Shown: positions 16,110 through 24,318, numbered from the stretch's first letter. The stretch is 29,261 nt of DNA from an uncultured Prevotellaceae bacterium (GCA_946624335.1 CAMOSA010000007.1:1-29261), one strand, 5' to 3'. Program-made: numbers and translations. Notes: generated by a model from the sequence alone, not told the origin.

Positions 16110-16670
16110 TTATTTTTGAATCAGATAGAGAATGGCGTTGTAATGGTCGCCGTCATGGTAGTCGACCCACCCGATGATGGCCGACGTCGTGACTGGATCT
16201 TGGAAGGTCAGCTCCGCCAGGCGTTGTACCAGCTCTTCCTCGGTCAAGCCGTCCTCGACGATGTACATCGATGACTCGCCGAGATATTTGTTGCGTATAG
16301 CGATCTCGCCTGTGACGATGTTGGGCAACGTGTAGACAAAGACGGCAGGGCTGGGGAAATAGTTGTCGCCAGCGTGGATGGTCGAGGCGTAGTGGCGGTC
16401 GGTGTGGAGGCAGCCGTTGCACGAGGCCAGCACTACGGCGCGGTCTTCGCGGGGGATGAAGCGCTCTTCGTCCTGCGACTGCAGGAGCAGTTCCGAGGCG
16501 ATGAAGCCCAGTCGGCACAGCGGATCCATCTTGAAGAACTTCGGATAGTCGGCATGGCAGCTGCGGTAGCAAGCTGTGAGCAGCGCATCGCCTATCTGAC
16601 TTGTCGGATACACCTGGCTGTTAAGCTCAACACCCCTTGGTGTGATGACGATCTTACCTAAATGAGTCAT
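16110..16670 (-). CDS. Stand-alone half ketosynthase-like protein
   Basis: This is a 186-residue protein (start MTHLGKIVITP at 16670, ATGA overlap with the upstream KS stop). It resembles only the N-terminal half of a KS/chain-length factor: RLGFIASELLL, VVLASCNGCLHTDRHYA, and PSPAVFVYTLPNIVTGEIAIRNKYLG, the last corresponding to the thiolase-fold core. No active-site Cys, HGTGT or GHxxxAxG motif is present and the C-terminal half is missing. The reading frame is intact, so it is a short protein rather than visible debris. It probably pairs with the KS next to it as a scaffold, or is a degenerate remnant kept under selection. Function is inferred from fold and neighbourhood. Confidence 0.75.
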   Translation of the reverse strand: MTHLGKIVITPRGVELNSQVYPTSQIGDALLTACYRSCHADYPKFFKMDPLCRLGFIASELLLQSQDEERFIPREDRAVVLASCNGCLHTDRHYASTIHAGDNYFPSPAVFVYTLPNIVTGEIAIRNKYLGESSMYIVEDGLTEEELVQRLAELTFQDPVTTSAIIGWVDYHDGDHYNAILYLIQK

Positions 16671-17785
16671 AGCGCACCTCCTTTCGTCATGCGTATGGCA
16701 GCGTTGCAACCTCCGAAGCCACTGATGAGCTTGACGAAGGAACGCTTGTCGGTTGTCCTGTTCTCGGCAGCGATGCTGACGGGATGGCTCACGCCCAGTT
16801 GGCCATCGTAGCCCAGGGTGGCGAGCACCGTGCCGTCGTCGACGGCTTCCATCGACAGGATGGTCTCGAGGACGCCGGCAGCGCCCATTGTGTGGCCATA
16901 GTAGCCCTTGAGACTCCCGACGGGCACGCCGATGAGCCCTGCACGGTCTATGGCGATGCTCTCCATCTCATCGTTGTAGGGGGTGGCTGTGCCGTGGACG
17001 CTGACGAAAGCCAGCTCGTCGGGTGTGGCGTCATGCATGACGGCGCGCAGGGCGCGGAAGCTGCCTTCGCCGATGCGTGAGGGGCCGCTGATGTGGTTGG
17101 CATCGTTGCGGATAGCACCAGCGTGCAGCACCCATTCGTCGGCAGCGACATCGGTGGCTTCGGACACCTTATATATAATAGTAGCCGCAGCCTCGCCGAC
17201 GTTCAGGCCCACACGGTTGCTGCTGAATGGCCGGCAGTGCTCGGGCGAGAGGGCGTGGAAGCTCTGGAAACCGCTCACGATGAAACGGCTCTGAGCCTCT
17301 ACGCCACAGACGATGACGTAGTGGCAGCGGCCTGTCATAAGCAGGCGTTGCGCTACGATCTGTGCGCACACGCCGCTGGTGCAAGCGTTACTGACGACCA
17401 GCGGTTGCTGTGTCAAGCCTAGTTGGCGGGCCATATCGTCGGCCATGGCGCCGAGACGCAGCTCATCGTCGGCCGCGTCATCGATTTTGTCGACGTTGCC
17501 TTTCGTGGTGCTTACGACCAGCAGCGTGTCAGCCGGCGGCAGAGGCCCGGAGAGCTGGCTCAAGGCTTGACGGATAGAGTGCAGGGCCATGTTGGTCGCC
17601 CTGGGCGAGGCTATTGGCGTAGCGATGATGCCTGCCATGAAGTCCTCGCCGAGGTCCCATTCCTCTGCGGCATGACGTTGCACAGCAGTCTGTCCCGCCT
17701 TGACGCGAAGGTAGTTCTCGTGGCTACCGTCGGCCAGGGGCGTGAAGGCGTGGTGCGCGATGACTTTGGCTACTCGTTTTCCCAT
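16667..17785 (-). CDS. Beta-ketoacyl-ACP synthase (second KS)
   Basis: This is a 372-residue KS with complete catalytic triad: Cys135 in SNACTSG, His264 in VHGTATPYND, His298 in YGHTMGAAG. The C-terminal SGFGGCNAAI matches the KS family end. I chose the ATG at 17785 (MGKRVAKVIA). A Met four residues earlier and one at 17824 would extend it into the thioesterase gene, which it already overlaps by 16 bp. It overlaps the half-KS gene downstream by 4 bp. It is distinct from the two other KS in the operon. It could prime the aryl starter or act in a second elongation phase, by analogy with the third KS (ApeR) of APE clusters. Confidence 0.9.
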   Translation of the reverse strand: MGKRVAKVIAHHAFTPLADGSHENYLRVKAGQTAVQRHAAEEWDLGEDFMAGIIATPIASPRATNMALHSIRQALSQLSGPLPPADTLLVVSTTKGNVDKIDDAADDELRLGAMADDMARQLGLTQQPLVVSNACTSGVCAQIVAQRLLMTGRCHYVIVCGVEAQSRFIVSGFQSFHALSPEHCRPFSSNRVGLNVGEAAATIIYKVSEATDVAADEWVLHAGAIRNDANHISGPSRIGEGSFRALRAVMHDATPDELAFVSVHGTATPYNDEMESIAIDRAGLIGVPVGSLKGYYGHTMGAAGVLETILSMEAVDDGTVLATLGYDGQLGVSHPVSIAAENRTTDKRSFVKLISGFGGCNAAIRMTKGGAL

Positions 17786-18189
17786 CGTTTCTTCCATTGC
17801 TCGTAGAAGGGAGGGTTCTCCCACAGGAGCTGATATTGTTTGTTCATGAACACCTGTATGCTGTGGCCTGTGGTGAGCAGGGCTTCGTCGCGGGTGTCAT
17901 GGATCTCATAGTCGTAGATAATCTTGGCTGCGTCAGTGGGGCGATAGGTGATGTCTATGCGTGGACGCATACCATATATTATTGGGCGTTTGTAGCTGAA
18001 CTGCAGATCAACGAGTGGAGCGTAGAACTCATGCTCGAACATATCCAGATAGCCAAAGCCGTACTTGCGGCCCCACTCCTCACGGGCGTCCTCGAAGTAT
18101 AGAGGGTAGGAGCCGTGCCAGACGACACCCATCGAGTCGACTTCGCTGAATCGTATATCCAGCAGTTTACTGGCGCGTAGTTCTTTCAT
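17770..18189 (-). CDS. Hotdog acyl-ACP/CoA thioesterase (YbgC/4-HBT type)
   Basis: This 139-residue hotdog enzyme has the YbgC/4-hydroxybenzoyl-CoA thioesterase signature RFSEVDSMGVVWHGSY, with catalytic Asp18 and His25, followed by YFEDAREEWG. The length is typical (about 130-140). The start at 18189 (MKELRASKLL) is chosen; the longer frame covers the dehydratase gene upstream. It overlaps the second KS by 16 bp. Thioesterases of this kind (ApeK-like) are standard in aryl-polyene clusters and are thought to release or proofread chains from ACP. Cytoplasmic, no signal peptide. Confidence 0.9.
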   Translation of the reverse strand: MKELRASKLLDIRFSEVDSMGVVWHGSYPLYFEDAREEWGRKYGFGYLDMFEHEFYAPLVDLQFSYKRPIIYGMRPRIDITYRPTDAAKIIYDYEIHDTRDEALLTTGHSIQVFMNKQYQLLWENPPFYEQWKKRWENE

Positions 18190-18224
18190 CGTTCGATTTG
18201 GATTGTGATTGAGGTTGTGTGCGC

Positions 18225-18659
18225 TCACTGTGCGTCGACCTCGCTGAGGGCTATCTTCATCTCGGCCGTGGCGATAATCTCGTCGCCAGAGCGTACTTCG
18301 GCATCGACGAGCGTCATGCGGAACACTTCCTCGCGTACGATGATGCTCGTCGTGAGTGTCTCGCCGACGCAGGGCAGACGCAGGAAGGACATGTCGCGCA
18401 CGGCGCCGATGAAGCCGAGCTTGACGCTCTCGCGGTTGAGGTAGTTGACGCATCCCATGCGGGCGGCACAGGTCTGTGCCACGTTCTCCACCATGCCGTC
18501 GGGCGTCATGGCGCCGTCCTCGACGAAGATACATTCGTCGCGTACGGTGAACGATGTCGTCGTGCGGACACGGTCGAAGGCTTCGACACGGTCGACCATG
18601 ACGAAGGGCGGTCGCTGAGGGATCAGTTCCAGGATGGGTATTTCTTCTACGTTCAACAT
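18225..18659 (-). CDS. FabZ-like hydroxyacyl-ACP dehydratase subunit, Glu-bearing (ApeP-like)
   Basis: This is a 144-residue hotdog protein beginning with the FabZ-like ELIPQRPPFVMVDRV (about 11-25) and with GMVENVAQTCAARMG, whose Glu58 aligns with the FabZ catalytic Glu. The HFP segment carrying the catalytic His of FabZ is missing; the corresponding stretch (IFVEDGAMTPD) has no His. The other dehydratase of the operon has the His but not the Glu. In FabZ dimers the two residues come from opposite subunits, so a heterodimer could rebuild one full site. The start at 18659 is an ATG 35 bp from the acyltransferase stop. Confidence 0.87.
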   Translation of the reverse strand: MLNVEEIPILELIPQRPPFVMVDRVEAFDRVRTTTSFTVRDECIFVEDGAMTPDGMVENVAQTCAARMGCVNYLNRESVKLGFIGAVRDMSFLRLPCVGETLTTSIIVREEVFRMTLVDAEVRSGDEIIATAEMKIALSEVDAQ

Positions 18660-18693
18660 TCAGCTATGGACATTTGGGGATTAATGTTGGCGT

Positions 18694-19608
18694 TCACGAC
18701 TCGGTCGACGGCTCTCGCCAGAACTCGTAGTAGTTGAGCCACTGGTGAGGGTAGCGCTTCAGTATCTCGGTGAGGCAGTCAGCATAGGACTGGGCGAGGG
18801 CGGCAGCGCGCACCTTGGCGCTCTTGCCCTTCAGCTCTTCCGGGATGCTGAGTTCGTAGACATAGATGTGGTAGGCGTGCACGCTCTCTTTCATCACGAA
18901 GGTGCAGAGGGCTGGTACGTCGCGTGTCGCAGCGAGTATATATGGTCCCAAGGGCAGGTCGGCTTCGGCGCCGAGGACGCGGCATCGCACCGTCTTCTGT
19001 GAGCCGAAGATGCGGTCGCCGTGCATCGACACGATTTCGCCGTCGGCCAGCGCACGGTTCATCTCGAAGACGTGGTCGATGTCGCCGTTGGCCATGATGA
19101 GGCGCAGGTTCTGGTGCTCGAAGACACGGTTGCGGTTCTCCATCACCGTGCCTGTCTCGCCGCCGAAGACGAGAGCGTTGATGGTCTTCTGCTCTTGCGA
19201 GAGCATATAGCCTGCCAGCTCGAAGTTGCCGACGTGGGTGCCTATCTGCATGAAACCGCCGGGCGCGTTGCACAGCGACAGGAAGCGCTCGTTGCCGTCG
19301 ATGGTCAGCTTGAAGCGTTTGCCGCCATAGAAGGCGAAACGGTCAAGGATGATCTGACCGAAGCGGAAATGGTTGGCGTAGACGTCGAAGAAAGCGCGCA
19401 AGGGGCCGTGGCCGAAGTGGCGGCGGAAGTAGTGGTATTGGCTGAGGTAGCCCTGATGGTTGAACAACATATAAAAAGGTACGACCAAGGCCATACCCGC
19501 ATAGACGAACGGGAGGTTCATCCATCCGAGACACCGGACCAGGGTGCGCTGCATCCACGGCGTACCGTCCGTCGTGCCCTTCCACTGTTGATGTTGCGGC
19601 TGTTCCAT
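18694..19608 (-). CDS. LpxL-type lysophospholipid acyltransferase
   Basis: This 304-residue protein resembles lipid A late acyltransferases (LpxL/HtrB). It has an N-terminal hydrophobic segment (FVYAGMALVVPFYMLF, about 34-49) for inner-membrane attachment and the HX4E catalytic motif in THVGNFE (His125, Glu130). Further conserved stretches include MHGDRIFG and the C-terminal YPHQWLNYYEFW (family pattern HPxQWxNFYxFW). The ATG at 19608 is used; a Met at residue 19 is an alternative. Acyltransferases of this type are regular members of aryl-polyene clusters and probably transfer the finished polyene from ACP to a lipid acceptor. It follows the ACP gene by 37 bp. Confidence 0.9.
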   Translation of the reverse strand: MEQPQHQQWKGTTDGTPWMQRTLVRCLGWMNLPFVYAGMALVVPFYMLFNHQGYLSQYHYFRRHFGHGPLRAFFDVYANHFRFGQIILDRFAFYGGKRFKLTIDGNERFLSLCNAPGGFMQIGTHVGNFELAGYMLSQEQKTINALVFGGETGTVMENRNRVFEHQNLRLIMANGDIDHVFEMNRALADGEIVSMHGDRIFGSQKTVRCRVLGAEADLPLGPYILAATRDVPALCTFVMKESVHAYHIYVYELSIPEELKGKSAKVRAAALAQSYADCLTEILKRYPHQWLNYYEFWREPSTES

Positions 19609-19645
19609 ACTTGCCTATACCCTTACACTAAGGGCAGGGCGGCCT

Positions 19646-19888
19646 CTATGCCACCTTGCTCTCAATATAGTCGCAGAACTGTGTCAGTGTGGTGATGCCG
19701 GCCATCTCCTCGGGCTTGATCTTGAAGCCGAAGTTCTTCTCGACGATGACGACGATGTCTACGAAGTCCAGGCTATCAATGCCCATGTCTTCCTTGAGGC
19801 GGGCGTCGGGCGTAATCTTATCTTCCTCGATCTCGAGGTCTTCGATGAGGAAGTTCCTCACCTTTGCTTCAATTTCTTGTCTTGACAT
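19646..19888 (-). CDS. Acyl carrier protein (second of two)
   Basis: This is an 80-residue acidic ACP with attachment motif MGIDSLDFVDIVV (Ser39), the classical DSL form, followed by VEKNFGFKI. It is distinct from the DSID-type ACP at 15823-16080. Two ACPs per cluster is the usual number in aryl-polyene systems, and they may serve different steps. It sits between the methyltransferase (57-bp gap) and the LpxL-type acyltransferase, the likely transfer partner. Confidence 0.95.
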   Translation of the reverse strand: MSRQEIEAKVRNFLIEDLEIEEDKITPDARLKEDMGIDSLDFVDIVVIVEKNFGFKIKPEEMAGITTLTQFCDYIESKVA

Positions 19889-19945
19889 GATGTGATTTAT
19901 GATTTGACTATTTACTATTTATTATGTATCTCCATGCTTGCAGCG

Positions 19946-21052
19946 TTATTGCTTCTGCCGGCATACCATGATGCTGTGCCCTTGTCCGAGGCCGTCGTAG
20001 ATTGTCTCTACTTCGAGTCCGGCGGCGTGGACATAGCTGGTCATGTCCTCGGTGTTATACATTTTGGAGTTGCCGTTGGCGATGGCGGTGAAGTAGAGGC
20101 TGGTCATCGTCAGGCAGAAGGCGGCGGGCGTGAAGCGCTGGCGGTCCCACAGCGTCTCCATGATGAAGATGCGTGTCTGGTCCGTCATGGCGTTCTTGGC
20201 GCGAGTGAGTATGCTGACGATCTCCTCGCCGCTGAAGCAGTCGAGGAACTGGCTCATCCAGATAGCATCCAGGTCACCCTCACGCCGTGGGAACAGCGCC
20301 TCGGGGTCGAGCAGGTTGATGCCGTAGCCCTTGATGCGCTCGGCGCCGGCCTTGCCGGCTGTGTTGGCCTGCATCATCTTGATCTGCTGCGGCAGGTCGA
20401 GGATGGTGACTTCTACCGTCGGGTCGTGGCTGACGCACTGCAAGGCCCACTTGCCGGTGTTGCCGCCGACGTCGTAGAGCGACCGTGTCTTGTACTTGCC
20501 GAAGACGATCTCCAGGGCCTCAGGGAAGGAACCGTCGCTGTAGAAGTGGTCGAAGCCGAACCAGCTCCGCTGCACTTGTGGCGGCAGCTCGCTCAGCGCC
20601 TCGTAGACCGTAGGCCAGGGGCCGAAGTGTTCCAGGCCGGCGGGACGTCCTTCCTTGAGTGCCTCTTCGAGATGGAACCACCCCTCGTAGTTAACATCGT
20701 GGTTGAAGTCGATGTTAACACGAGTGGCGGGGTCGTTGAGCAGGAACCATCCCGTCTTGGAAAGGGTGAAACGGTCGGTCTGCGTGTCCACCAGGATGGT
20801 GCCGATGCACAGGCCGGCTTCCGTCAGACATTTCACGGCGTAGTCCGAGAGTCCTGTCTGCTCGCACAGTTCCTGTCGCGTCAGCCCTTGGTCGGCATCG
20901 CGCAGCAGGTCGAGGATCCCGAACTTAATCATCAGTCGTGAGGCCTGAAAGACGACAGGCCCCCAGGCGATGAACTCGGCCTTGGCTTGTGCGTCGCGGG
21001 CCGACAACTGCTCTTTCGAGTAAGCCTTTTCCAAGGCGGGGAATAGTTTCAT
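19946..21052 (-). CDS. SAM-dependent methyltransferase (plant-type O-methyltransferase fold)
   Basis: This 368-residue protein has an N-terminal winged-helix dimerisation domain (about 30-110, including GILDLLRDADQGLTRQEL) and a C-terminal SAM-binding domain with motif I YDVGGNTGKWA (193-203) and the acidic ILDLPQ (217-222). This is the Methyltransf_2 layout. In plant-type O-methyltransferases a catalytic His lies in the LHDW motif; here the aligned segment reads FLDCFSGEE, with Asp271 at the His position. That leaves either a different base for O-methylation or a C-methylation role. The aryl ring of known aryl polyenes carries methyl groups, so ring methylation is a fair guess. The start is the ATG at 21052, 27 bp from the upstream stop. 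Confidence 0.87.
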   Translation of the reverse strand: MKLFPALEKAYSKEQLSARDAQAKAEFIAWGPVVFQASRLMIKFGILDLLRDADQGLTRQELCEQTGLSDYAVKCLTEAGLCIGTILVDTQTDRFTLSKTGWFLLNDPATRVNIDFNHDVNYEGWFHLEEALKEGRPAGLEHFGPWPTVYEALSELPPQVQRSWFGFDHFYSDGSFPEALEIVFGKYKTRSLYDVGGNTGKWALQCVSHDPTVEVTILDLPQQIKMMQANTAGKAGAERIKGYGINLLDPEALFPRREGDLDAIWMSQFLDCFSGEEIVSILTRAKNAMTDQTRIFIMETLWDRQRFTPAAFCLTMTSLYFTAIANGNSKMYNTEDMTSYVHAAGLEVETIYDGLGQGHSIMVCRQKQ

Positions 21053-21079
21053 TGCTGCTTTTGTTTGCTTTTCTGACGG

Positions 21080-21646
21080 TTATTTGTTCGCTTTCTTGGC
21101 GAAGACAATCATGGACTCTGCCAGTCCCTCGAAGGTCTCCTTGATGCGGTTGCGCAGCTTCATGGCAGCGAAGCCGCCGGCCACCTCGTAGTACTCGTTG
21201 ACCTTGTACTCCACGACGGATGCCTTGCTGGCGTCGAGGATTTTCACGTCGGCCTTGACGAGCTCCCACCATGCTTGCATGGCGGCCATCTCCTTGATCT
21301 CATGGATGGTGACGACAATCTGGAAGTCGGCATCGCCCTCGACGATCTTCATGCCCTTCTTGTTGCGCTTGTTCCACTCCTCAGTGAAACCGGTCTCGCC
21401 GTAGGTATGCTCTTCTTCCCATTCTCCGTTGACCTTTACGTATTCAGCGTAAGGCATCTTCTGGACGCCCTGGTAGGAGCAGACGCAGTCGTCTGCATAG
21501 ATGAACTTGACGCTGGCGGTCTTGGAACCGTCGAAGATGTTGGCTACTCCGTCAGCTTTGGTCAGCTGCAGTTGCTTCTCATCGGCCTTGCCGAAAGCTA
21601 CGATGGCTACGAGAGCCATGATAGCGGTCAATAGTGTACGTTTCAT
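21080..21646 (-). CDS. Exported protein of unknown function (paralogue A)
   Basis: This is a 188-residue protein with a signal peptide (MKRTLLTAIMALVAIVAFGKA). I do not recognise the family. It shares an order of landmarks with the next gene upstream: a WNKRNKKGMKIV stretch in the middle, a long beta-rich region, and a C-terminal amphipathic helix with RIKETFEGLAESM followed by FAKKANK. It contains a CVC pair (DDCVCSYQG). Composition matches the rest of the operon. A periplasmic role in pigment assembly or lipid delivery is suggested only by its place between the methyltransferase and the KS. Confidence 0.8.
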   Translation of the reverse strand: MKRTLLTAIMALVAIVAFGKADEKQLQLTKADGVANIFDGSKTASVKFIYADDCVCSYQGVQKMPYAEYVKVNGEWEEEHTYGETGFTEEWNKRNKKGMKIVEGDADFQIVVTIHEIKEMAAMQAWWELVKADVKILDASKASVVEYKVNEYYEVAGGFAAMKLRNRIKETFEGLAESMIVFAKKANK

Positions 21647-21667
21647 TGTTGTGTTGGTTTTTGGGGG

Positions 21668-22225
21668 TTAAACATTCTTTTTATTCTTTTTCGCTTCTCT
21701 AATGAGAAGTTTAGCTAAGACTTCGTATGTGTCTTTCAGCCGGCGCGCTTCAGTGAGGGAGAAGCTTTCTATGCTTTTTAAGCCTAAGACCTTAAACTTA
21801 CAGATTCTCCGGTCACTTTCCTTGTCAATTAAATAGACTTTACCGGATATCTCAGCGCCATTGCTCCGATTGATATAGATGTCTTCTACAATGAGCTCTA
21901 AGCTATACTTGGCCTCTGACGTCCGAATGATTTGCAATCCCTTTCTATTCCTTTCATTCCATGAATCAATGAAAAAAGGGTGGGATTCATCCAATAAGCC
22001 ATTCCATTCATCTACTTCTTCATCTTTTGCGGCTAAATATTCAGGTAAAGACATACCGTTGTACTTCGCATTGTCATAGTTGAAATGGATGTCAGCGATC
22101 TCATCTTTTTGAAATATCGGAGTTACCAAACCCGAATCAAGCTTGACGAAGCCAAATATATCAGGCTTAGCCTGCAGCGTTATGCTACAGGTCAACAGCA
22201 ATAAATATATTAATGTCCTTCTCAT
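21668..22225 (-). CDS. Exported protein of unknown function (paralogue B, AT-rich)
   Basis: This is a 185-residue protein with signal peptide (MRRTLIYLLLLTCSITLQA). Similarity to the neighbouring 21080-21646 product is seen in WNERNRKGLQII versus WNKRNKKGMKIV, and in the C-terminal RRLKDTYEVLAKLL helix followed by a Lys-rich tail. Its DNA is conspicuously AT-rich compared with every other gene in the operon, so it was probably acquired separately or is evolving under different pressure. I use the ATG at 22225; a GTG directly before it is also possible. It starts just after the KS stop codon (22229), which indicates tight coupling. Function unknown. Confidence 0.78.
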   Translation of the reverse strand: MRRTLIYLLLLTCSITLQAKPDIFGFVKLDSGLVTPIFQKDEIADIHFNYDNAKYNGMSLPEYLAAKDEEVDEWNGLLDESHPFFIDSWNERNRKGLQIIRTSEAKYSLELIVEDIYINRSNGAEISGKVYLIDKESDRRICKFKVLGLKSIESFSLTEARRLKDTYEVLAKLLIREAKKNKKNV

Positions 22226-22228
22226 CAC

Positions 22229-23497
22229 TTATTTCATATTCCTCAGCACGAGTGCCGAGTTTGTTCCTCCGAAACCGAAACTGTTGGAGAGTACGGTTTG
22301 CAGGTCGATGTCTTCGACGGTGGTGCGGGCCAGACGGAGCGTGGCGGCGTGCTCGTCGGGGTTCTCGAGGTTGATGTTGGGCGCTACGAAGCGGTGCTGC
22401 ATCATCAGTATGCAGTAGACGGCTTCGCTGGCGCCGGCCATCCAGCACTCGTGACCCGTCATGCTTTTGGTGGAGCTTATCCAGGCGTGGCGACCTTCGA
22501 AGAGGCGTGTCAGGGCCATGGCTTCGTACATATCGCCCTGGTGCGTCGAGGTGGCGTGGGCGTTGACGTAGTCGATGTCGTCGGCTGTCACGCCGGCATC
22601 GTTCATCGCACGCTGCATGGCTATCAGGCTACCCTCGTCGGAAGGCTGCGAAATGCCGCCGCCGTTCGACGAGAAACCATAGCCGCAGACCTCGGCCAGG
22701 ATGGTGGCGCCGCGGGCTACGGCGTGGTCATAGTCCTCGAGGACGAGGGCTGCGGCGCCGCCGCTGGGGATGAGGCCGTCGCGGTCGCGGTCGAAGGGGC
22801 GGCTGGCCTGGGTCGGTTCGTCCATACGCTTGGAGAACGTGCCGAGGGCATCGAAGGAGGCCATCGAATAGTAGTTGGTCTCCTGGGCGCCACCGGCCAG
22901 CACGACGTCCTGCAACCCCTGCTTGATCATCATGTAGGCCAGGCCGATGCTGTGGCTGCCGCTGGCGCAGGCTGCGCTGATGGTGAAGTTGACGCCGCGC
23001 AGGTGGAAGATGGTGGAGAGGTTCATGTTCACCGTCGAGTTCATCGACTGGAAGATGAGTCCTGAGCCGAGGAGCTGTGAGTCGTGCTTCTCGTCCATAA
23101 TCTTGGCGCTCTCGATGACGGGCTGTGCCGACGAGTCGTTGCCGAAGATGATGCCGACCTCGTTCTCGAGGAGGTATTCCTCTGTGATGCCGGCGCCCTC
23201 GAAGGCTTCGCGTGTCGCCATGAAAGCGTATTCGCCTTCCTCGGGAAGGCCGGCACGCAGGCGGCGGTGCAGCAGTTTCTTCAGGTCGGGGCGCGGCACG
23301 ATGCCGGTCAGCGAGCTCTGGTAGCCGTAGCCGATGCGCTCGGGCTCTGCGCCGATGCCCGAACGTCCCTGGCGGAGCGATGCCGCCACCTCGTCGAGGT
23401 TCTGTCCGAGGCACGACCAGATGCCCATGCCTGTGACGACGACGCGGCGTCCGCCCGCTACCTTGCCCGTGATATCTGTATTGTATGCTGTTGACAT
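22229..23497 (-). CDS. Beta-ketoacyl-ACP synthase (FabB/F-type, first KS)
   Basis: This is a 422-residue KS with Cys177 (SAACASGS), His314 (NAHATST) and His349 (MTGHECWMAGASE), ending in SNSFGFGGTNSALVL. The HATST form is typical of FabB-type enzymes rather than the HGTGT form of the other KS. It is followed directly by the AT-rich exported protein and preceded by a 49-bp AT-rich gap and the ketoreductase. KR next to KS is the usual order for elongation modules of aryl-polyene clusters. The start at 23497 is an ATG. It may perform the first condensations or pair with the dead CLF domain encoded downstream. Confidence 0.92.
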   Translation of the reverse strand: MSTAYNTDITGKVAGGRRVVVTGMGIWSCLGQNLDEVAASLRQGRSGIGAEPERIGYGYQSSLTGIVPRPDLKKLLHRRLRAGLPEEGEYAFMATREAFEGAGITEEYLLENEVGIIFGNDSSAQPVIESAKIMDEKHDSQLLGSGLIFQSMNSTVNMNLSTIFHLRGVNFTISAACASGSHSIGLAYMMIKQGLQDVVLAGGAQETNYYSMASFDALGTFSKRMDEPTQASRPFDRDRDGLIPSGGAAALVLEDYDHAVARGATILAEVCGYGFSSNGGGISQPSDEGSLIAMQRAMNDAGVTADDIDYVNAHATSTHQGDMYEAMALTRLFEGRHAWISSTKSMTGHECWMAGASEAVYCILMMQHRFVAPNINLENPDEHAATLRLARTTVEDIDLQTVLSNSFGFGGTNSALVLRNMK

Positions 23498-23546
23498 GAA
23501 TTAATTTTGAATTTTTAATTTCTCATTTCTTAATTTTGATCTCACC

Positions 23547-24278
23547 TTAGGTGTACAGTCCTCCGTTGATGCTGATGACTTCGCCTGTGATGTACGCCGC
23601 TTTGTCCGACAGGAGGAAGGCGACGAGGTCGGCCACCTCCTCGGGACGCCCGAAGCGGTTCATCGGCACGAGCTTCTTCAGCTCGTCGACGGGCAGGTCT
23701 TTCGTCATGTCCGTCTCGATGAAGCCGGGCGCTACGGCGTTGACCGTCACGTTGCGTGCGGCACACTCCTGTGCCAGAGCCTTGGTGGCACCGATGAGGG
23801 CGGCCTTGGCAGCGCTGTAGTTGGCTTGTCCGGGCATACCCTTGATGCCGCTGAGCGATGCCATGTTGACGATACGTCCGCCGTGGCGGCGCATCATCAT
23901 CTTGGGCAGGCAGCGCTTGGTGACGTAGTAGAATCCGTCGAGCGACGTCTGCACGACGGCGTGCCAGTCATCGGTGGGCATCATGAACATCAGGTTGTCG
24001 CGACGGATGCCGGCGTTGTTGACCAGGTAGGCGATGTAGTCGTCGGGGTGGGCGTCCTGCCAGACGGCGAGGGCAGCCTCCACCTCAGCTTCCACGCCGA
24101 CGTTGAAAGGCATCAGCTCGGCCTGTCCGCCCAGCGCCTCGACGGCGGCTTTGACGTCCTCGGCCGCAGCAGCGTTGGATTGATAGTTCACGATGACGGG
24201 AATCCCCGCCTCGGCCAGTTTCAGGCACACGGCACGTCCGAGTCCGCGTGAGCCTCCGGTGACAAGTGCGTATTTCAT
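23547..24278 (-). CDS. 3-oxoacyl-ACP reductase (FabG-like ketoreductase)
   Basis: This is a 243-residue short-chain dehydrogenase with NADPH-binding TGGSRGLG (7-14), NNAG (87-90), and the catalytic Ser141, Tyr154 and Lys158 (YSAAK). The C-terminal YITGEVISINGG matches FabG. The length is standard. Start: MKYALVTGG at 24278 is favoured; a Met codon directly before it (24281) and one at 24323 are alternatives. The last would place a short stem-loop inside the gene. It is the only ketoreductase in the operon, so it must reduce the beta-keto group in every extension round before the dehydratases act. Confidence 0.92.
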   Translation of the reverse strand: MKYALVTGGSRGLGRAVCLKLAEAGIPVIVNYQSNAAAAEDVKAAVEALGGQAELMPFNVGVEAEVEAALAVWQDAHPDDYIAYLVNNAGIRRDNLMFMMPTDDWHAVVQTSLDGFYYVTKRCLPKMMMRRHGGRIVNMASLSGIKGMPGQANYSAAKAALIGATKALAQECAARNVTVNAVAPGFIETDMTKDLPVDELKKLVPMNRFGRPEEVADLVAFLLSDKAAYITGEVISINGGLYT

Positions 24279-24300
24279 CATCCGTAGTATTTTGGTTCGG

Positions 24301-24318
24301 GGAGTCTTAGCCGACTCC
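24301..24318 (-). other. Small inverted repeat between ammonia-lyase and ketoreductase genes
   Basis: GGAGTC and GACTCC are separated by a 6-base loop, giving a perfect 6-bp stem in the transcript after the ammonia-lyase stop. No U-run follows, so it is not a standard terminator. It might tune read-through or message processing between the first gene and the rest of the operon. It may also be chance. Confidence 0.3.

Noticed and set aside
22298..23065. 255-codon plus-strand frame opposite the first KS
   Set aside because: It is antisense to the catalytic core of a well-conserved KS and its translation is Val/Gly/Ala/Asp-rich without motifs.
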